Assembly (NCBI RefSeq): GCF_004366075.1 | Contig: NZ_SODU01000001.1 | Location: 62,001 to 126,000 of the forward strand | Source: Kribbella pratensis | Lineage (GTDB): Bacteria; Actinomycetota; Actinomycetes; Propionibacteriales; Kribbellaceae | Direction of reading: 5' to 3' | Length of the DNA: 64,000 nucleotides | Shown here: in pieces, positions 33,062-42,600 of the stretch | Layout of the letters: each line of letters starts with the position of its first letter | Position numbering within the stretch: the stretch's first letter is position 1 | Notes under the pieces: model-generated | What the model saw: only the letters and a program-made list of their open reading frames with translations | What the model was told of the DNA's origin: nothing | Database searches by the model: none | Made by a program: the position numbers and the translations under genes

Positions 33062-34153
33062 ATGGATCGCCCCGTGGTGGGTTCGGGACCAGCAGATCTC
33101 GGGGCGACCCGCTCCCTCGGTATGGCGGACGTCGCGGCCCGCGCCGGGGTTTCGCACCAGACGGTGTCGAGGGTGGTCAACGCGCAGCCGAACGTGGCTG
33201 CCGCGACCCGCAAGAAGGTGCTGGACGCGATCGCCGAGCTCGGCTACCGGCCCAACAGCGCGGCCCGGGCCCTGGTGACCGGGTCGTCGCGCACGATCGG
33301 CCTCGCGATCGCCAACGTGAGCCAGTACGGACCCGCCCAGACCTTGCTGGGTCTGGAACATGCGGCGCGCGAGGCCGGCTACTTCCTGACCGTGTCGGTA
33401 CTCGACGACGACAGCCCCGGCAATCTGATCGAGGCCGTCGAGCGGTTGGCGACGCAGTCCGTCGCCGCCATTGTTGCGTTGAGCACCTATGAGGGTGCTG
33501 TTCGCGCCTTGCCCGTGGTGAATCCGAGAGTGCCGCTGATCACCGTCCAGGCGGAGCGTGGCGGGCAGGACCTCGCGGTCTGGGTCGACCAGGAGACCGG
33601 CGCCGCGCTCGCCACCAAGCATCTCCTCGACCTCGGGCACCGCACTGTGCATCACGTGAGAGGGCCGGCCAACGCCCTCGAGGCCGACGCCCGGCAACGT
33701 CGCTGGCGGATCGAGCTCGAGTCGGTCGGCGCTCCGGTGCCCCCTGTGCTGCACGGTGACTGGTGGCCGCCGACCGGTTACCTGGCTGGTCGCGAGCTGA
33801 TCGCACGGCGTCGCGGGGGAGAGGAGGTCACAGCCGTCTTCGTCGCCAACGATCAGATGGCCCTGGGCCTGCTCAGCGCGTTCGACGAAGCTGGGATCCG
33901 GGTTCCGGACGACATCAGTGTCGTCGGATTCGACGACGTCCCCGAGGCGCCGTACTACGCGCCGCCCCTGACGACAGTTCGGCAGGACTTCGCCGAACTG
34001 GGCCGGCGCGTCGTCCAGGCGGTCCTCGCGCGCATCGGTGGTACGTCGGTCCAGCCCGAACCGGTGCAACCGCGTCTGATGGTCCGCAGTACGACCGCCC
34101 CGCCACAGGCTGCTCGGCCGGGCATCCGGGGGTCAGCGGCGCCGCGCACCTAG
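33062..34153 (+). CDS. LacI family transcriptional regulator
   Basis: A 363-residue LacI/GalR regulator: HTH about 20-42 (GMADVAARAGVSHQTVSRVV), hinge helix NSAARALVTG, and a periplasmic-binding-protein-like effector domain with TIGLAIANVSQYGPAQTLLG, TAVFVANDQMALGLLSAFDE and ISVVGFDDVPEAPYYAPPLT. It ends in a Pro/Arg-rich tail. GAAGGAG precedes ATG 33062. It lies between the importer and the araBDA genes and probably represses one or both through the TGTTAGCGCTAACA-type sites (inference). Confidence 0.9.
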   Translation: MDRPVVGSGPADLGATRSLGMADVAARAGVSHQTVSRVVNAQPNVAAATRKKVLDAIAELGYRPNSAARALVTGSSRTIGLAIANVSQYGPAQTLLGLEHAAREAGYFLTVSVLDDDSPGNLIEAVERLATQSVAAIVALSTYEGAVRALPVVNPRVPLITVQAERGGQDLAVWVDQETGAALATKHLLDLGHRTVHHVRGPANALEADARQRRWRIELESVGAPVPPVLHGDWWPPTGYLAGRELIARRRGGEEVTAVFVANDQMALGLLSAFDEAGIRVPDDISVVGFDDVPEAPYYAPPLTTVRQDFAELGRRVVQAVLARIGGTSVQPEPVQPRLMVRSTTAPPQAARPGIRGSAAPRT

Positions 34154-34162
34154 TATTTCCCC

Positions 34163-35185
34163 ATGGCGAGAGCAAGCGAGGGGCTTGGGCGAGCTCCGAG
34201 CATGACCGATGTGGCCGCTGCGGCAGGCGTCTCGCACCAGACCGTATCCCGGGTGCTGAACGGATCGGAGCTGGTGCGGGACGAGACCCGCACCCGCGTG
34301 CTGGCGGCGATCGCCGAGTTGGGCTACCGGCGCAACAACGCGGCCCGGCTGCTCGTGACGAACAGGTCGCACCGCATCGGGATGATCTCGGCTCATCTGG
34401 TGCTGCACGGGCCGAGCATGATCGCTGTGTCGGTTCAGGACGCCGGCCACAAGGCGGGGTACGACGTCTCGCTCGTCGCGGTCGAGGACTTCACGGCGCA
34501 GTCGCTCCGGGAGGCCGTCGATCGCCTGCTCGACGAGGCTGTTGAGGCGATCGTCGTTGCCGTCGCCCATCGCGAGGCACTCGGGCAGGTCAGGTCCCTC
34601 GAGATGCCCGTACCCCTGGTCGTCGTCCAAGGCGTGAGCGACGGACAGCGGATGGCGGTGGGAATCGACCAGGAGGCGGGTGCCTGCCTGGCGGTGGAGC
34701 ATCTGCTCGACCTCGGCCACCGCCACGTCGCCCATGTCACCGGGCCGCTGGAGTGGGTGGAAGCCGGCCAGCGGCGTGCGGGCTGGCGGAGCGCGCACGA
34801 GCAGCGCCATGTTCTGCCCGGACCGGAGCTCTCCGGCGACTGGTCGCCGGAGAGCGGGTACCAGGCGGGTCTGCGGATCGCCGAGGATCCGGACGTGACG
34901 GCGGTCTTCGTGGCCAACGACGGGATGGCCATCGGGTTGATGTACGCCTTGCACGAGAAGGGCCGCGACGTCCCCGGTGAGATCAGTGTCGTGGGATTCG
35001 ACAACGTGCCGGAGGCGCGGTACCTCTGGCCGGCTCTCACGACCGTCGACCAGGAGTTCTCCCTGCTCGGCCGGCGAGCTGTCGAGCTGACCCTGCGGGC
35101 GCTCGGCGGTGAGGTCGATCCGTCGGCCGAGCTGATCCGTCCGGCACTCGTCGTACGCGACTCCACGGGACCACCGCGGTACTGA
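34163..35185 (+). CDS. LacI family transcriptional regulator
   Basis: A 340-residue LacI/GalR regulator: HTH about 14-35 (SMTDVAAAAGVSHQTVSRVL), hinge NNAARLLVTN, and an effector domain with TAVFVANDGMAIGLMYALHE, ISVVGFDNVPEARYLWPALT. It is closely related to the gene just before it (nine bases apart): the recognition helix SHQTVSRV is identical, so the two may read the same operator while answering to different sugars. An operator palindrome follows its stop by three bases. Confidence 0.9.
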   Translation: MARASEGLGRAPSMTDVAAAAGVSHQTVSRVLNGSELVRDETRTRVLAAIAELGYRRNNAARLLVTNRSHRIGMISAHLVLHGPSMIAVSVQDAGHKAGYDVSLVAVEDFTAQSLREAVDRLLDEAVEAIVVAVAHREALGQVRSLEMPVPLVVVQGVSDGQRMAVGIDQEAGACLAVEHLLDLGHRHVAHVTGPLEWVEAGQRRAGWRSAHEQRHVLPGPELSGDWSPESGYQAGLRIAEDPDVTAVFVANDGMAIGLMYALHEKGRDVPGEISVVGFDNVPEARYLWPALTTVDQEFSLLGRRAVELTLRALGGEVDPSAELIRPALVVRDSTGPPRY

Positions 35186-35187
35186 CA

Positions 35188-35256
35188 GTTAGCGCTAACA
35201 GGCACTGTCCGAATGGTTGTTGGCGTTGTTGACAAGCTAGAATGTTAGCGTTCACA
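35188..35256. promoter_or_regulatory. araB promoter with two LacI-type operators
   Basis: GTTAGCGCTAAC (35188-35199) is a perfect palindrome; TGTTAGCGTTCACA (35243-35256) is a weaker copy. TTGACA at 35229-35234 is a good -35 box, and CACAAT at 35253-35258 could be the -10 box (18-base spacing). The second operator would then lie between the two boxes, as in classical repression. Confidence 0.65.
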
Positions 35257-35304
35257 ATCTCGGCACTGATGCTGTTCCTGCGCATCATCAGAGAGGATCT
35301 GTGC

Positions 35305-36969
35305 ATGAGCCCCGAAGACCAGTACGTCGTCGGAGTCGACTTCGGTACGTTGTCCGGCCGCGCTGTTGTCGTTCGCGTGAGTGACGGGGCCGAGCTCGGT
35401 ACCGGCGTCCACGAGTACGCGCACGCGGTGATCGACGACCGGCTGCCGGCGACCGGTCTGCGGTTGCCGCCGGAGTGGGCCCTGCAGGTCCCCGACGACT
35501 ACCGCGAGGTGCTCAGGACCGCCGTCCCCGCGGCGATCGCCGCGTCCGGGATCGACCCGGCGCGGGTGATCGGAATCGCTACCGACTTCACCGCCTGCAC
35601 GATGGTTCCGTGCCTCGCCGACGGTACGCCGCTGAACGAGGCCGACGGGTTCGCGGACAGACCGCATGCGTACGTCAAGCTGTGGAAGCACCACGCCGCG
35701 CAGTTGCAGGCCGACCGCATCAACGAACTCGCCCGCGAGCGGGGCGAGGACTGGCTGCCGCGGTACGGCGGATTGATCTCGTCGGAGTGGGAGTTCGCCA
35801 AAGCGTTGCAGATGTTCGAGGAGGACCGCCCGCTCTACGACCGGATGGAGCGCTGGGTCGAGGCGGCCGACTGGATCGTGTGGCAGTTGTGCGGGCGCTA
35901 CGTCCGCAACGCCTGCACCGCGGGCTACAAGGGCATCCTGCAGGACGGCCGGTATCCGTCGACGGACTTCCTCGAGGGCCTCGCGCCCGGTTTCGGGCGC
36001 TTCGTCGAGGACAAACTGGAGCACCCGATCGGGCAGCTCGGCTCCGCCGCCGGACAGTTGACTGCCGAGGCAGCTGCCTGGACCGGCCTCCCTGAAGGGA
36101 TCGCGGTCGCCGTCGGGAACGTCGACGCGCACGTGACAGCGCCCGCGGCGCAGGCAGTGGATCCGGGGCAGATGGTCGCCATCATGGGTACGTCGACGTG
36201 TCACGTGATGAGCGCGGACGCGCTGCGTGAGGTGCCCGGCATGTGCGGTGTTGTCGATGGCGGCATCATCGCGGGCCGCTGGGGCTACGAGGCCGGCCAG
36301 AGCGGTGTCGGCGACATCTTCGGCTGGTACGTCGACAACGCCGTACCGCCGTCGTACCACGAAGCTGCTGCCGCCGCGGGGGAGTCGTTGCACGAGCACC
36401 TGACGAGGCTCGCGGCCGATCAGGCGGTAGCCGAGCACGGGCTGGTCGCGCTCGACTGGCACAGCGGCAACCGGTCGGTGCTCGTCGACCACGAACTCTC
36501 GGGACTGGTCGTCGGCCAGACGTTGGCGACTCGCCCCGAGGACGGCTACCGCGCCCTGCTCGAGGCGACCGCGTTCGGTACCCGCGTCATCGTCGAGACG
36601 TTCGCGAACAGCGGCGTACCGGTCAAGGAGCTGATCATCGCCGGCGGGCTCGCGAAGAACGCCCTGCTGATGCAGATCTACGCCGACGTCACCAGGCTTC
36701 CGCTGTCGATCATCGATTCCGAACAGGGGCCGGCGCTGGGTTCGGCCATCCACGCGGCGGTCGCCGCCGGTGCCTATCCCGACGTCCCGACGGCGGCCAA
36801 GAGCATGGGCAAGGTCCGGCGCGGCGTCCACCTCCCGGACGAGGAACGGGCTAGGGCCTACGACGAGCTGTTCGAGCTGTACCTCGAACTGCACGACTAC
36901 TTCGGGCGGAACACCAAGTTGATGCGGAAGCTGAAAGCGATCCGGCGTAGGGCGGTGGAGACCAAGTGA
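35305..36969 (+). CDS. araB: Ribulokinase
   Basis: A 554-residue FGGY-family kinase beginning QYVVGVDFGTLSGRAVVVRV, the ribulokinase nucleotide loop, with EWALQVPDDY, GIATDFTACTMVP, GVVDGGIIAGRWGYEAGQSG and LIIAGGLAKNALLMQIYADV. It phosphorylates L-ribulose to L-ribulose-5-phosphate in arabinose breakdown. ATG 35305 follows AGAGAGGA; the frame start at 35242 would begin inside the operator. Its stop overlaps the araD start (GTGA). Confidence 0.94.
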   Translation: MSPEDQYVVGVDFGTLSGRAVVVRVSDGAELGTGVHEYAHAVIDDRLPATGLRLPPEWALQVPDDYREVLRTAVPAAIAASGIDPARVIGIATDFTACTMVPCLADGTPLNEADGFADRPHAYVKLWKHHAAQLQADRINELARERGEDWLPRYGGLISSEWEFAKALQMFEEDRPLYDRMERWVEAADWIVWQLCGRYVRNACTAGYKGILQDGRYPSTDFLEGLAPGFGRFVEDKLEHPIGQLGSAAGQLTAEAAAWTGLPEGIAVAVGNVDAHVTAPAAQAVDPGQMVAIMGTSTCHVMSADALREVPGMCGVVDGGIIAGRWGYEAGQSGVGDIFGWYVDNAVPPSYHEAAAAAGESLHEHLTRLAADQAVAEHGLVALDWHSGNRSVLVDHELSGLVVGQTLATRPEDGYRALLEATAFGTRVIVETFANSGVPVKELIIAGGLAKNALLMQIYADVTRLPLSIIDSEQGPALGSAIHAAVAAGAYPDVPTAAKSMGKVRRGVHLPDEERARAYDELFELYLELHDYFGRNTKLMRKLKAIRRRAVETK

Positions 36970-37643
36970 GCGCGATCGCGGACGTTGCCGACACGCTCAC
37001 CCGGCTGCGGGCCGAGGTGTGTCAGCTGCATGCGCATCTGCCTGCCTACGGGCTGGTGGTGTGGACGGCGGGCAACGTCTCCGCCCGGGTTCCCGGACAC
37101 GACCTCATGGTGATCAAGCCGAGCGGGGTCGCCTACGACGAGCTGACACCGGAGAACATGGTTGTCTGCGACCTCGACGGCAAAGTCGTCGACGGTGAGC
37201 ACGCGCCGTCCTCGGACACCGAGGCGCAGGCCTACGTCTACCGGGAGATGCCGGACGTCGGCGGTGTGGTGCACACCCATTCGCCGTACGCCGTCGCGTG
37301 GGCCGCGCGCGGCGAAGCGATCCCGTGTGTCACGACGATGTGTGCCGACGAGTTCGGCGGCCCGATCCCCGTGGGGCCGTTCGCGATCATCGGAGACGAC
37401 TCCATCGGCCGCGGCATCGTCGAGACGCTCCGCGGCTCGCGTTCGCCCGCCGTGCTGATGCAGAACCACGGCGTCTTCACCATCGGGCCGACCGCCAAGG
37501 CCGCCGTCAAGGCGGCTGTCATGTGTGAGGACGTCGCCCGGACGGTGCACCTCGCCCGGCAACTCGGCGAGCCGATCCCCATCGACCAGTCGTACGTCGA
37601 CCAGCTCTTCGACCGCTACCAGAACGTCTACGGACAACGATGA
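36966..37643 (+). CDS. araD: L-ribulose-5-phosphate 4-epimerase
   Basis: A 225-residue class II aldolase/epimerase. Zinc-ligand and phosphate-site motifs are visible: [11 protein letters not shown]-like [49 protein letters not shown] (the two His ligands) and the later QNHGVFTIG. It converts L-ribulose-5-phosphate to D-xylulose-5-phosphate. GTG 36966 overlaps the araB stop. The araA gene follows 37 bases later. Confidence 0.92.
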   Translation: MSAIADVADTLTRLRAEVCQLHAHLPAYGLVVWTAGNVSARVPGHDLMVIKPSGVAYDELTPENMVVCDLDGKVVDGEHAPSSDTEAQAYVYREMPDVGGVVHTHSPYAVAWAARGEAIPCVTTMCADEFGGPIPVGPFAIIGDDSIGRGIVETLRGSRSPAVLMQNHGVFTIGPTAKAAVKAAVMCEDVARTVHLARQLGEPIPIDQSYVDQLFDRYQNVYGQR

Positions 37644-37680
37644 CCGCTGCTCTGTGCTGGTCAGATCCCGGAAGGACCGC

Positions 37681-39192
37681 ATGACTGTGAACACCACTGA
37701 GACCGCTCGCGAGGTCTGGTTCCTGACCGGCAGCCAAGGCCTGTACGGCCCTGGCACCCTCGAGCAGGTCGCCGAACAGTCTCAGGCGGTTGCCAAGCGT
37801 CTCGCCGAAGCCGGCCTGCCCGTGGAGATCGTGTGGAAGCCGGTGCTGCTCGACGCCGATGCGATCCGCCGGCAGATGCTGGCGGCGAACAGCGCGCCGG
37901 AGTGCGTCGGCGTCATCGCGTGGATGCACACTTTCTCGCCGGCCAAGATGTGGATCGCCGGACTCGACGCGCTCCGCAAACCGCTGCTGCACCTGCACAC
38001 GCAGGCCAATGTCGCGTTGCCCTGGTCAACGATCGACATGGACTTCATGAACCTCAACCAGGCCGCCCACGGCGACCGCGAGTTCGGCTACATCCAGTCC
38101 CGGCTGCAGGTGCCGCGCAAGACCGTGGCCGGGCATGTCGAGTCTGCTTCGGTCCAGCAGCGGGTCGGGCACTGGGCTCGTGCGGCGCTCGGCGTCGCCG
38201 AACTTCGCTCGCTCAAGCTCGCGCGCTTCGGCGACAACATGCGCGACGTCGCCGTGACCGAGGGAGACAAGGTCGAGGCGCAGTTGCGGTTCGGCGTGTC
38301 GGTCAATACCTACAGCGTCAACGAGCTCGTCGCAGCGGTCGACGGCGTCTCGGGTGACGAGGTCTCCACCCTGGTGGACGAGTACGTCGAGACGTACGCC
38401 GTCGTACCGGAACTGCTGCCCGGCGGCGAGCGGCACGAGTCGCTGCGCTACGGCGCACAGATTGAGCTGGGGCTGCGATCGTTCCTGACCGACGGCGGGT
38501 TCGGAGCGTTCACCTCCAACTTCGAGGATCTGGGCGGACTCCGCCAGCTGCCTGGTCTGGCCGTGCAGCGGCTGATGGCCGACGGCTACGGATTCGGCGG
38601 TGAGGGGGACTGGAAGACCTCGGTGCTGCTGCGTGCCAGCAAGGCGATGGCCGACGGGCTGCCGGGCGGCACGTCCTTCATGGAGGACTACACGTACCAC
38701 CTGGTGCCGGGGGAGGAGAAGATCCTCGGCGCCCACATGCTCGAGGTGTGTCCGTCGCTCACGTCGGCCCGCCCGTCGCTGGAGATTCACCCGCTCTCGA
38801 TCGGCGGCCGCGAGGATCCGGTCCGGCTGCGCTTCACCGCCGACCCGGGAGACGGTGTCGTGGTCGGGATCGCCGACCTGGGCGACCGCTTCCGGCTCAC
38901 GGCCAACGTCGTACACCTCGTCGAGCCGGACGAGGCGCTCCCGCGGCTCCCCGTCGCCTGTGCGGTGTGGAAGCCCGAGCCGTCCCTGTCTACCTCGGCC
39001 GAGTCGTGGCTGGTTGCCGGCGCACCGCATCACACGGTCCTGACGACCGCCCTCGACCGGGAGGTCTACGAAGACTTCGCCGACATGCTGTCCGTCGAGC
39101 TGGCCGTCATCGACGCGTCGACCACCGTGCGCGAGTTCCAGCGCGAACTCCACTGGAACGACGTCTACCACCGCCTCAGCAGAACCCGCTGA
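37681..39192 (+). CDS. araA: L-arabinose isomerase
   Basis: A 503-residue isomerase of usual length. [55 protein letters not shown] and [20 protein letters not shown], with the metal-binding Glu/His residues of the family, leave little doubt. It converts L-arabinose to L-ribulose, the first step before AraB and AraD. ATG 37681 follows GGAAGGA. It ends the arabinose operon; the next gene begins about 90 bases on. Confidence 0.95.
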   Translation: MTVNTTETAREVWFLTGSQGLYGPGTLEQVAEQSQAVAKRLAEAGLPVEIVWKPVLLDADAIRRQMLAANSAPECVGVIAWMHTFSPAKMWIAGLDALRKPLLHLHTQANVALPWSTIDMDFMNLNQAAHGDREFGYIQSRLQVPRKTVAGHVESASVQQRVGHWARAALGVAELRSLKLARFGDNMRDVAVTEGDKVEAQLRFGVSVNTYSVNELVAAVDGVSGDEVSTLVDEYVETYAVVPELLPGGERHESLRYGAQIELGLRSFLTDGGFGAFTSNFEDLGGLRQLPGLAVQRLMADGYGFGGEGDWKTSVLLRASKAMADGLPGGTSFMEDYTYHLVPGEEKILGAHMLEVCPSLTSARPSLEIHPLSIGGREDPVRLRFTADPGDGVVVGIADLGDRFRLTANVVHLVEPDEALPRLPVACAVWKPEPSLSTSAESWLVAGAPHHTVLTTALDREVYEDFADMLSVELAVIDASTTVREFQRELHWNDVYHRLSRTR

Positions 39193-39283
39193 AGGAGGTT
39201 GATCTGCGCCATCAACCCGTGATGCAACTGCCGTCGGGCCCGCCTGGTGCATGGTGGTGGGAGGACGCGGGGTAGGAGGTGCG

Positions 39284-40054
39284 ATGCGGCTGCGCGGGAA
39301 GGTTGCGTTGGTGACTGGCGGGTCCGCGGGGATCGGGGCTGCTGTGGTGGAGCGGCTCGCTGCGGCTGGGGCCCAGGTGGTCGTGCATGGACGCGACGCT
39401 GAGCGGAGCGCTGCGGTTGCCGAGAGGGTGGGCGGTGCCGTTGTGCTGGGAGATCTGGCCGTGCCTGGCGTGGCGGCCGAGGTCGCCGAAGCGGCGATCG
39501 CCGTCCACGGGCGTGTCGACGTCCTGGTCGCGAATGCCGGCGCCGGCTGGTCGGGGCCGTTCACGAAACTGAACGGCGACGAGCTCGAGCGGCTGGTCAT
39601 GCTCGACCTGCTCGCACCACTGCACCTGGTTCGTTGCCTCCTTCCCCCGATGATCGAGCGGCGAAGCGGTCACATCGCGCTCGTCGGGTCGGTCGCCGGG
39701 CGTACGGCGGTCGCCGGCGAGGCCGTCTACGCCGCCACCAAGGCCGCTCTGGACATCTTCGCGGAGAGCCTCCGCCTGGAACTTCGTGATACCGGTGTCG
39801 GTGTGAGCCTCATCGTCCCTGGCGTCGTGGACACCGCGTTCTTCACCGCCCGCGGCCGGCCGTACGAGCGGAAGCGCCCCCGCCCGGTGTCCGCAGCCAC
39901 AGTCGCGCAGGCGCTGGTCGATGGCATTGCCAACGACCGCGCAGAGGTCTGGGTGCCGGGCTGGCTCCGCGTCGCGCCGGCCGTGCGTGCGTTGGCGCCC
40001 GGCCTCTACCGACGACTTTCCGCTCGGTTCGGCGAGCAGGCGCCGGGGAGATGA
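39284..40054 (+). CDS. Short-chain dehydrogenase/reductase
   Basis: A 256-residue SDR with TGGSAGIGAAVVE (cofactor loop), LVANAGAGW, a catalytic Ser in LVGSVAGRTAVAG and YAATKAA (Tyr-Lys pair), all intact. The lack of an acidic residue directly after the second strand and the presence of VVHGRDAER suggest NADP(H). Substrate unknown, but it overlaps by four bases (ATGA) a WS/DGAT-type acyltransferase gene, so a lipid aldehyde, ketone or alcohol is plausible. TAGGAGGT precedes ATG 39284. Confidence 0.9.
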   Translation: MRLRGKVALVTGGSAGIGAAVVERLAAAGAQVVVHGRDAERSAAVAERVGGAVVLGDLAVPGVAAEVAEAAIAVHGRVDVLVANAGAGWSGPFTKLNGDELERLVMLDLLAPLHLVRCLLPPMIERRSGHIALVGSVAGRTAVAGEAVYAATKAALDIFAESLRLELRDTGVGVSLIVPGVVDTAFFTARGRPYERKRPRPVSAATVAQALVDGIANDRAEVWVPGWLRVAPAVRALAPGLYRRLSARFGEQAPGR

Positions 40055-41319
40055 AAGGCACCGTCGTAGCGTCCGCGGACGCTTTCTTCCTGCACATCGA
40101 GCGTATGGGCGCAGCGCAACATGTCGGCGGTGTCGTCGTCCTCGAACCCACCGATCAGCGACCCACGCTGGACGAGGTCCGGACTCTGGTGGCCAGTGAC
40201 TTCGCGCGACTGCCACGAATGCATCAGCGCCTCGCACCGCCGACGCGCTGGCGCCGTCCGCGCTGGGTCGAGGCGGAACATGTCGACCTCGATTGGCACG
40301 TAGTCGAGCACCGGTCGCCTGCTGGGTACACCGGCCTGCTGCGGCTCATCGGCGATCTGGCGGAACAGCCGATGCCGCGGGACCGGCCGCTGTGGCGGAT
40401 CGTGCTCGTTCGCGACGTCGGTCCCGACGGCGCCGACGCCCTGGTTGTGCTCGTTCACCATGCGATTGCCGACGGCATCGGAACGGTGCTGCAGGCCATG
40501 AGCCTCTTCGAGCCTCGCATTTCGATCGCCGTGCCGACCGGTCCCAGGCCCCGTCGACCGGCACGTGCGGCGGCCATCGCGGCCGGTCTGGCCCAGCTGG
40601 CGACCGACGGCACCGCGAAGCCGTTGCCGGGCGGCTCGTTGCGCCGCGACTTCGCGACGGCCGACGTCCAGTTCGACGTCGTACGACGGATCGCGGCAAC
40701 CCGGGGCGTACGGGTCACAGACCTGTTGATCGCACTCCTTGCCGACGGCGTGCACGCTGTGTCGCCGAGGCTCCCGCAGGCCATGCGGTTCTCCGTGACG
40801 ACCATGGTGCGGACGCCGGACACCGCGGCGGAAGGCAACGCGACCGCGGCGGTCATCGTCGAGGTTCCGGTGGACGGGAGGCCGTTCGACGAACTGGTCG
40901 CCGAGGTCGCCACGCGGACCGCCCGGCTGCGGCGGCCCACGCGGGCGCTCGCGTCGCGGTTCGTGATGGCGACCGGGCTGCGGGTCGTACCGGAGCCGTT
41001 CGCGGAGTGGTTCGCGCGCACCGTGTACGGTCCACGATTCCTGCACGCAGTGGTCTCGAACATGCCCGGTCCGACGGTCCCGATGACGTTCGCCCACGTC
41101 CCGCACCGCAGCGCGTACCCGATCCTGCCGCTGGTGCCGGGTACGCCGCTCGCGGTTGGTGCGCTGAGCTGGTCCGGCGTCCTCGGCATCGGCCTGGCGA
41201 CCGACCCCGAGTTGATCGACGGTACGGCGCTGGCCGCTCATGTGCAGCGGACGCTCCGGGAGCTGAGCACCGGGTCAGGGCCCGGGCCACTCGAGGGCCA
41301 GGAAGAGGCGGGCGCGTGA
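40051..41319 (+). CDS. WS/DGAT-type acyltransferase
   Basis: A 422-residue protein of the wax ester synthase/diacylglycerol acyltransferase family. The catalytic motif HHAIADG is at 136-142; other family blocks are PLWRIVLVRDV and NMPGPTVPMTFAHV. The usual actinobacterial family length is about 450-480, so this is slightly short. It would join fatty acyl-CoA to an alcohol or diacylglycerol to make storage lipid; the coupled SDR may supply or modify the acceptor (inference). Its 3' end overlaps the convergent PucR-type gene by 45 bases. Confidence 0.85.
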   Translation: MKGTVVASADAFFLHIERMGAAQHVGGVVVLEPTDQRPTLDEVRTLVASDFARLPRMHQRLAPPTRWRRPRWVEAEHVDLDWHVVEHRSPAGYTGLLRLIGDLAEQPMPRDRPLWRIVLVRDVGPDGADALVVLVHHAIADGIGTVLQAMSLFEPRISIAVPTGPRPRRPARAAAIAAGLAQLATDGTAKPLPGGSLRRDFATADVQFDVVRRIAATRGVRVTDLLIALLADGVHAVSPRLPQAMRFSVTTMVRTPDTAAEGNATAAVIVEVPVDGRPFDELVAEVATRTARLRRPTRALASRFVMATGLRVVPEPFAEWFARTVYGPRFLHAVVSNMPGPTVPMTFAHVPHRSAYPILPLVPGTPLAVGALSWSGVLGIGLATDPELIDGTALAAHVQRTLRELSTGSGPGPLEGQEEAGA

Positions 41320-42471
41320 GTCCGGGTCGTCCAAGCGGTCGCCGTACAGGGTTCTGAGCCGCGCCATCCGGTACCGCACTGTCTGGGGGTGGATGCTCAG
41401 CTCGTCTGCGATCGCGTGCCGGTCGCCGAAGTGCCGAAGCCAACTGGCCAACGTCTGTGCGAGCCGTTCGCGGGCCGCGGCGGTCTCACCGGCGAGTGGC
41501 GCGAGCATCTCGTCGCGGAGCGCGGCGACCAGGGCCTCGTCGCGCCACACGATCAGCGCGTCCAGGTGCTCGTCGGCGAACACCGGGTCGTCGGAGAGTA
41601 CGCCGGTACTCCGCAGCCGGACCGCGATCCGGGCGATCTCCAGGCTGCGCGGAAGTTGCGCCAGGGCGACGGCGTTGCCGACCACCGCGCCCATCCCGGC
41701 GAGCTCGCGACCGAGCTGCAGCCGGCGTCCCGGACCCGACGGTTCCGGAACGATCGCGCCGACCAGCAGGCCGTTGCGCCGGATCGGCAGCGCGCCGGGC
41801 TCGAGCCGCGCGACCAGCGTGCCCGCGGGCTGGTGGTCGCCGCCGTAGATGACGACTGCGGCGGTCTCCGGGATCCGCCAGGCCGCCTGCCGTGCGGCGG
41901 TGCGGATCGCTTCGGTACTCGCCCGGCCGGACAGCAGCAGGCTGGCCAGCTCCTCGCGACGCCGCTCCCGGGCCAAGGCATCGTCGAGCTGTTCCTGCAG
42001 ATAGCCGTTCGCAGCCGAGAAGGACAGTTGGTTGACGAAGACGAACACCGAGTCCGCCAGCGCGGCGAGATGGTCCGGCGCGAACTCCAGCCGCAGCGCA
42101 GTGGCCGCGACGTGCCGCCACGCGACCCGAGCACCGAGCTGGAAGGCGGTGAGCAGCCGGGTCAGATCGGTGCCCTCTCGCAGCTGGCGGCGACCGATCT
42201 CCTCGAACACCTCGCGGACGCCTCCGTCAGCCCGTTCGGCGTGGTCGAGCGTGGTCTGCCCCGGGCTGCTGAGGTTGGCGATCGACATGTCGAGCAGGCG
42301 GTGGACGAACAGTTCCGCGGGCCCGAGCACGACGTCCCGGTCGGTGTCCAGGAACGCCGCGTAGTCCGGCCAGTGCTCGGCCAGCCGGTCGCGGACCTCG
42401 TCGAGCAGATCAGGGAGGCCTGTGAGCAGAGCCGCCTCGAGGCCGGCGCGGTCGAAGGTGGCGATGGTCAT
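41275..42471 (-). CDS. PucR/CdaR-type helix-turn-helix regulator
   Basis: A 398-residue regulator. The C-terminal PucR-type HTH (LSIHPQTVRYRMARLRTLYG, about 365-384) is typical; the N-terminal half carries a RsbRD-like helical region (FVHRLLDMSIANL). ATG 42471 is chosen because it begins a well-behaved N-terminus (MTIATFDRAGLEAALLTGLP); upstream frame reads antisense to hpnC. It is divergent from the hopanoid operon with about 130 bases between, making it the best local candidate for its control (inference). Confidence 0.85.
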   Translation of the reverse strand: MTIATFDRAGLEAALLTGLPDLLDEVRDRLAEHWPDYAAFLDTDRDVVLGPAELFVHRLLDMSIANLSSPGQTTLDHAERADGGVREVFEEIGRRQLREGTDLTRLLTAFQLGARVAWRHVAATALRLEFAPDHLAALADSVFVFVNQLSFSAANGYLQEQLDDALARERRREELASLLLSGRASTEAIRTAARQAAWRIPETAAVVIYGGDHQPAGTLVARLEPGALPIRRNGLLVGAIVPEPSGPGRRLQLGRELAGMGAVVGNAVALAQLPRSLEIARIAVRLRSTGVLSDDPVFADEHLDALIVWRDEALVAALRDEMLAPLAGETAAARERLAQTLASWLRHFGDRHAIADELSIHPQTVRYRMARLRTLYGDRLDDPDSRARLFLALEWPGP

Positions 42472-42600
42472 GCGATGACTCCCACCGAGAAGCTCAGGGA
42501 ATGCGCATCGAGCCAACTGTAACGCGGTGACAAATTCCGGTCGCCCGAATGTGCACGATCGGGGCAGAGTTGGCAGGAAACCGCTTCCGATCATGGAAAG

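Noticed and set aside
31697-34069. 790-residue minus-strand ORF opposite the permease and LacI gene
   Set aside because: Low-complexity antisense shadow; both plus-strand genes have unmistakable family motifs.
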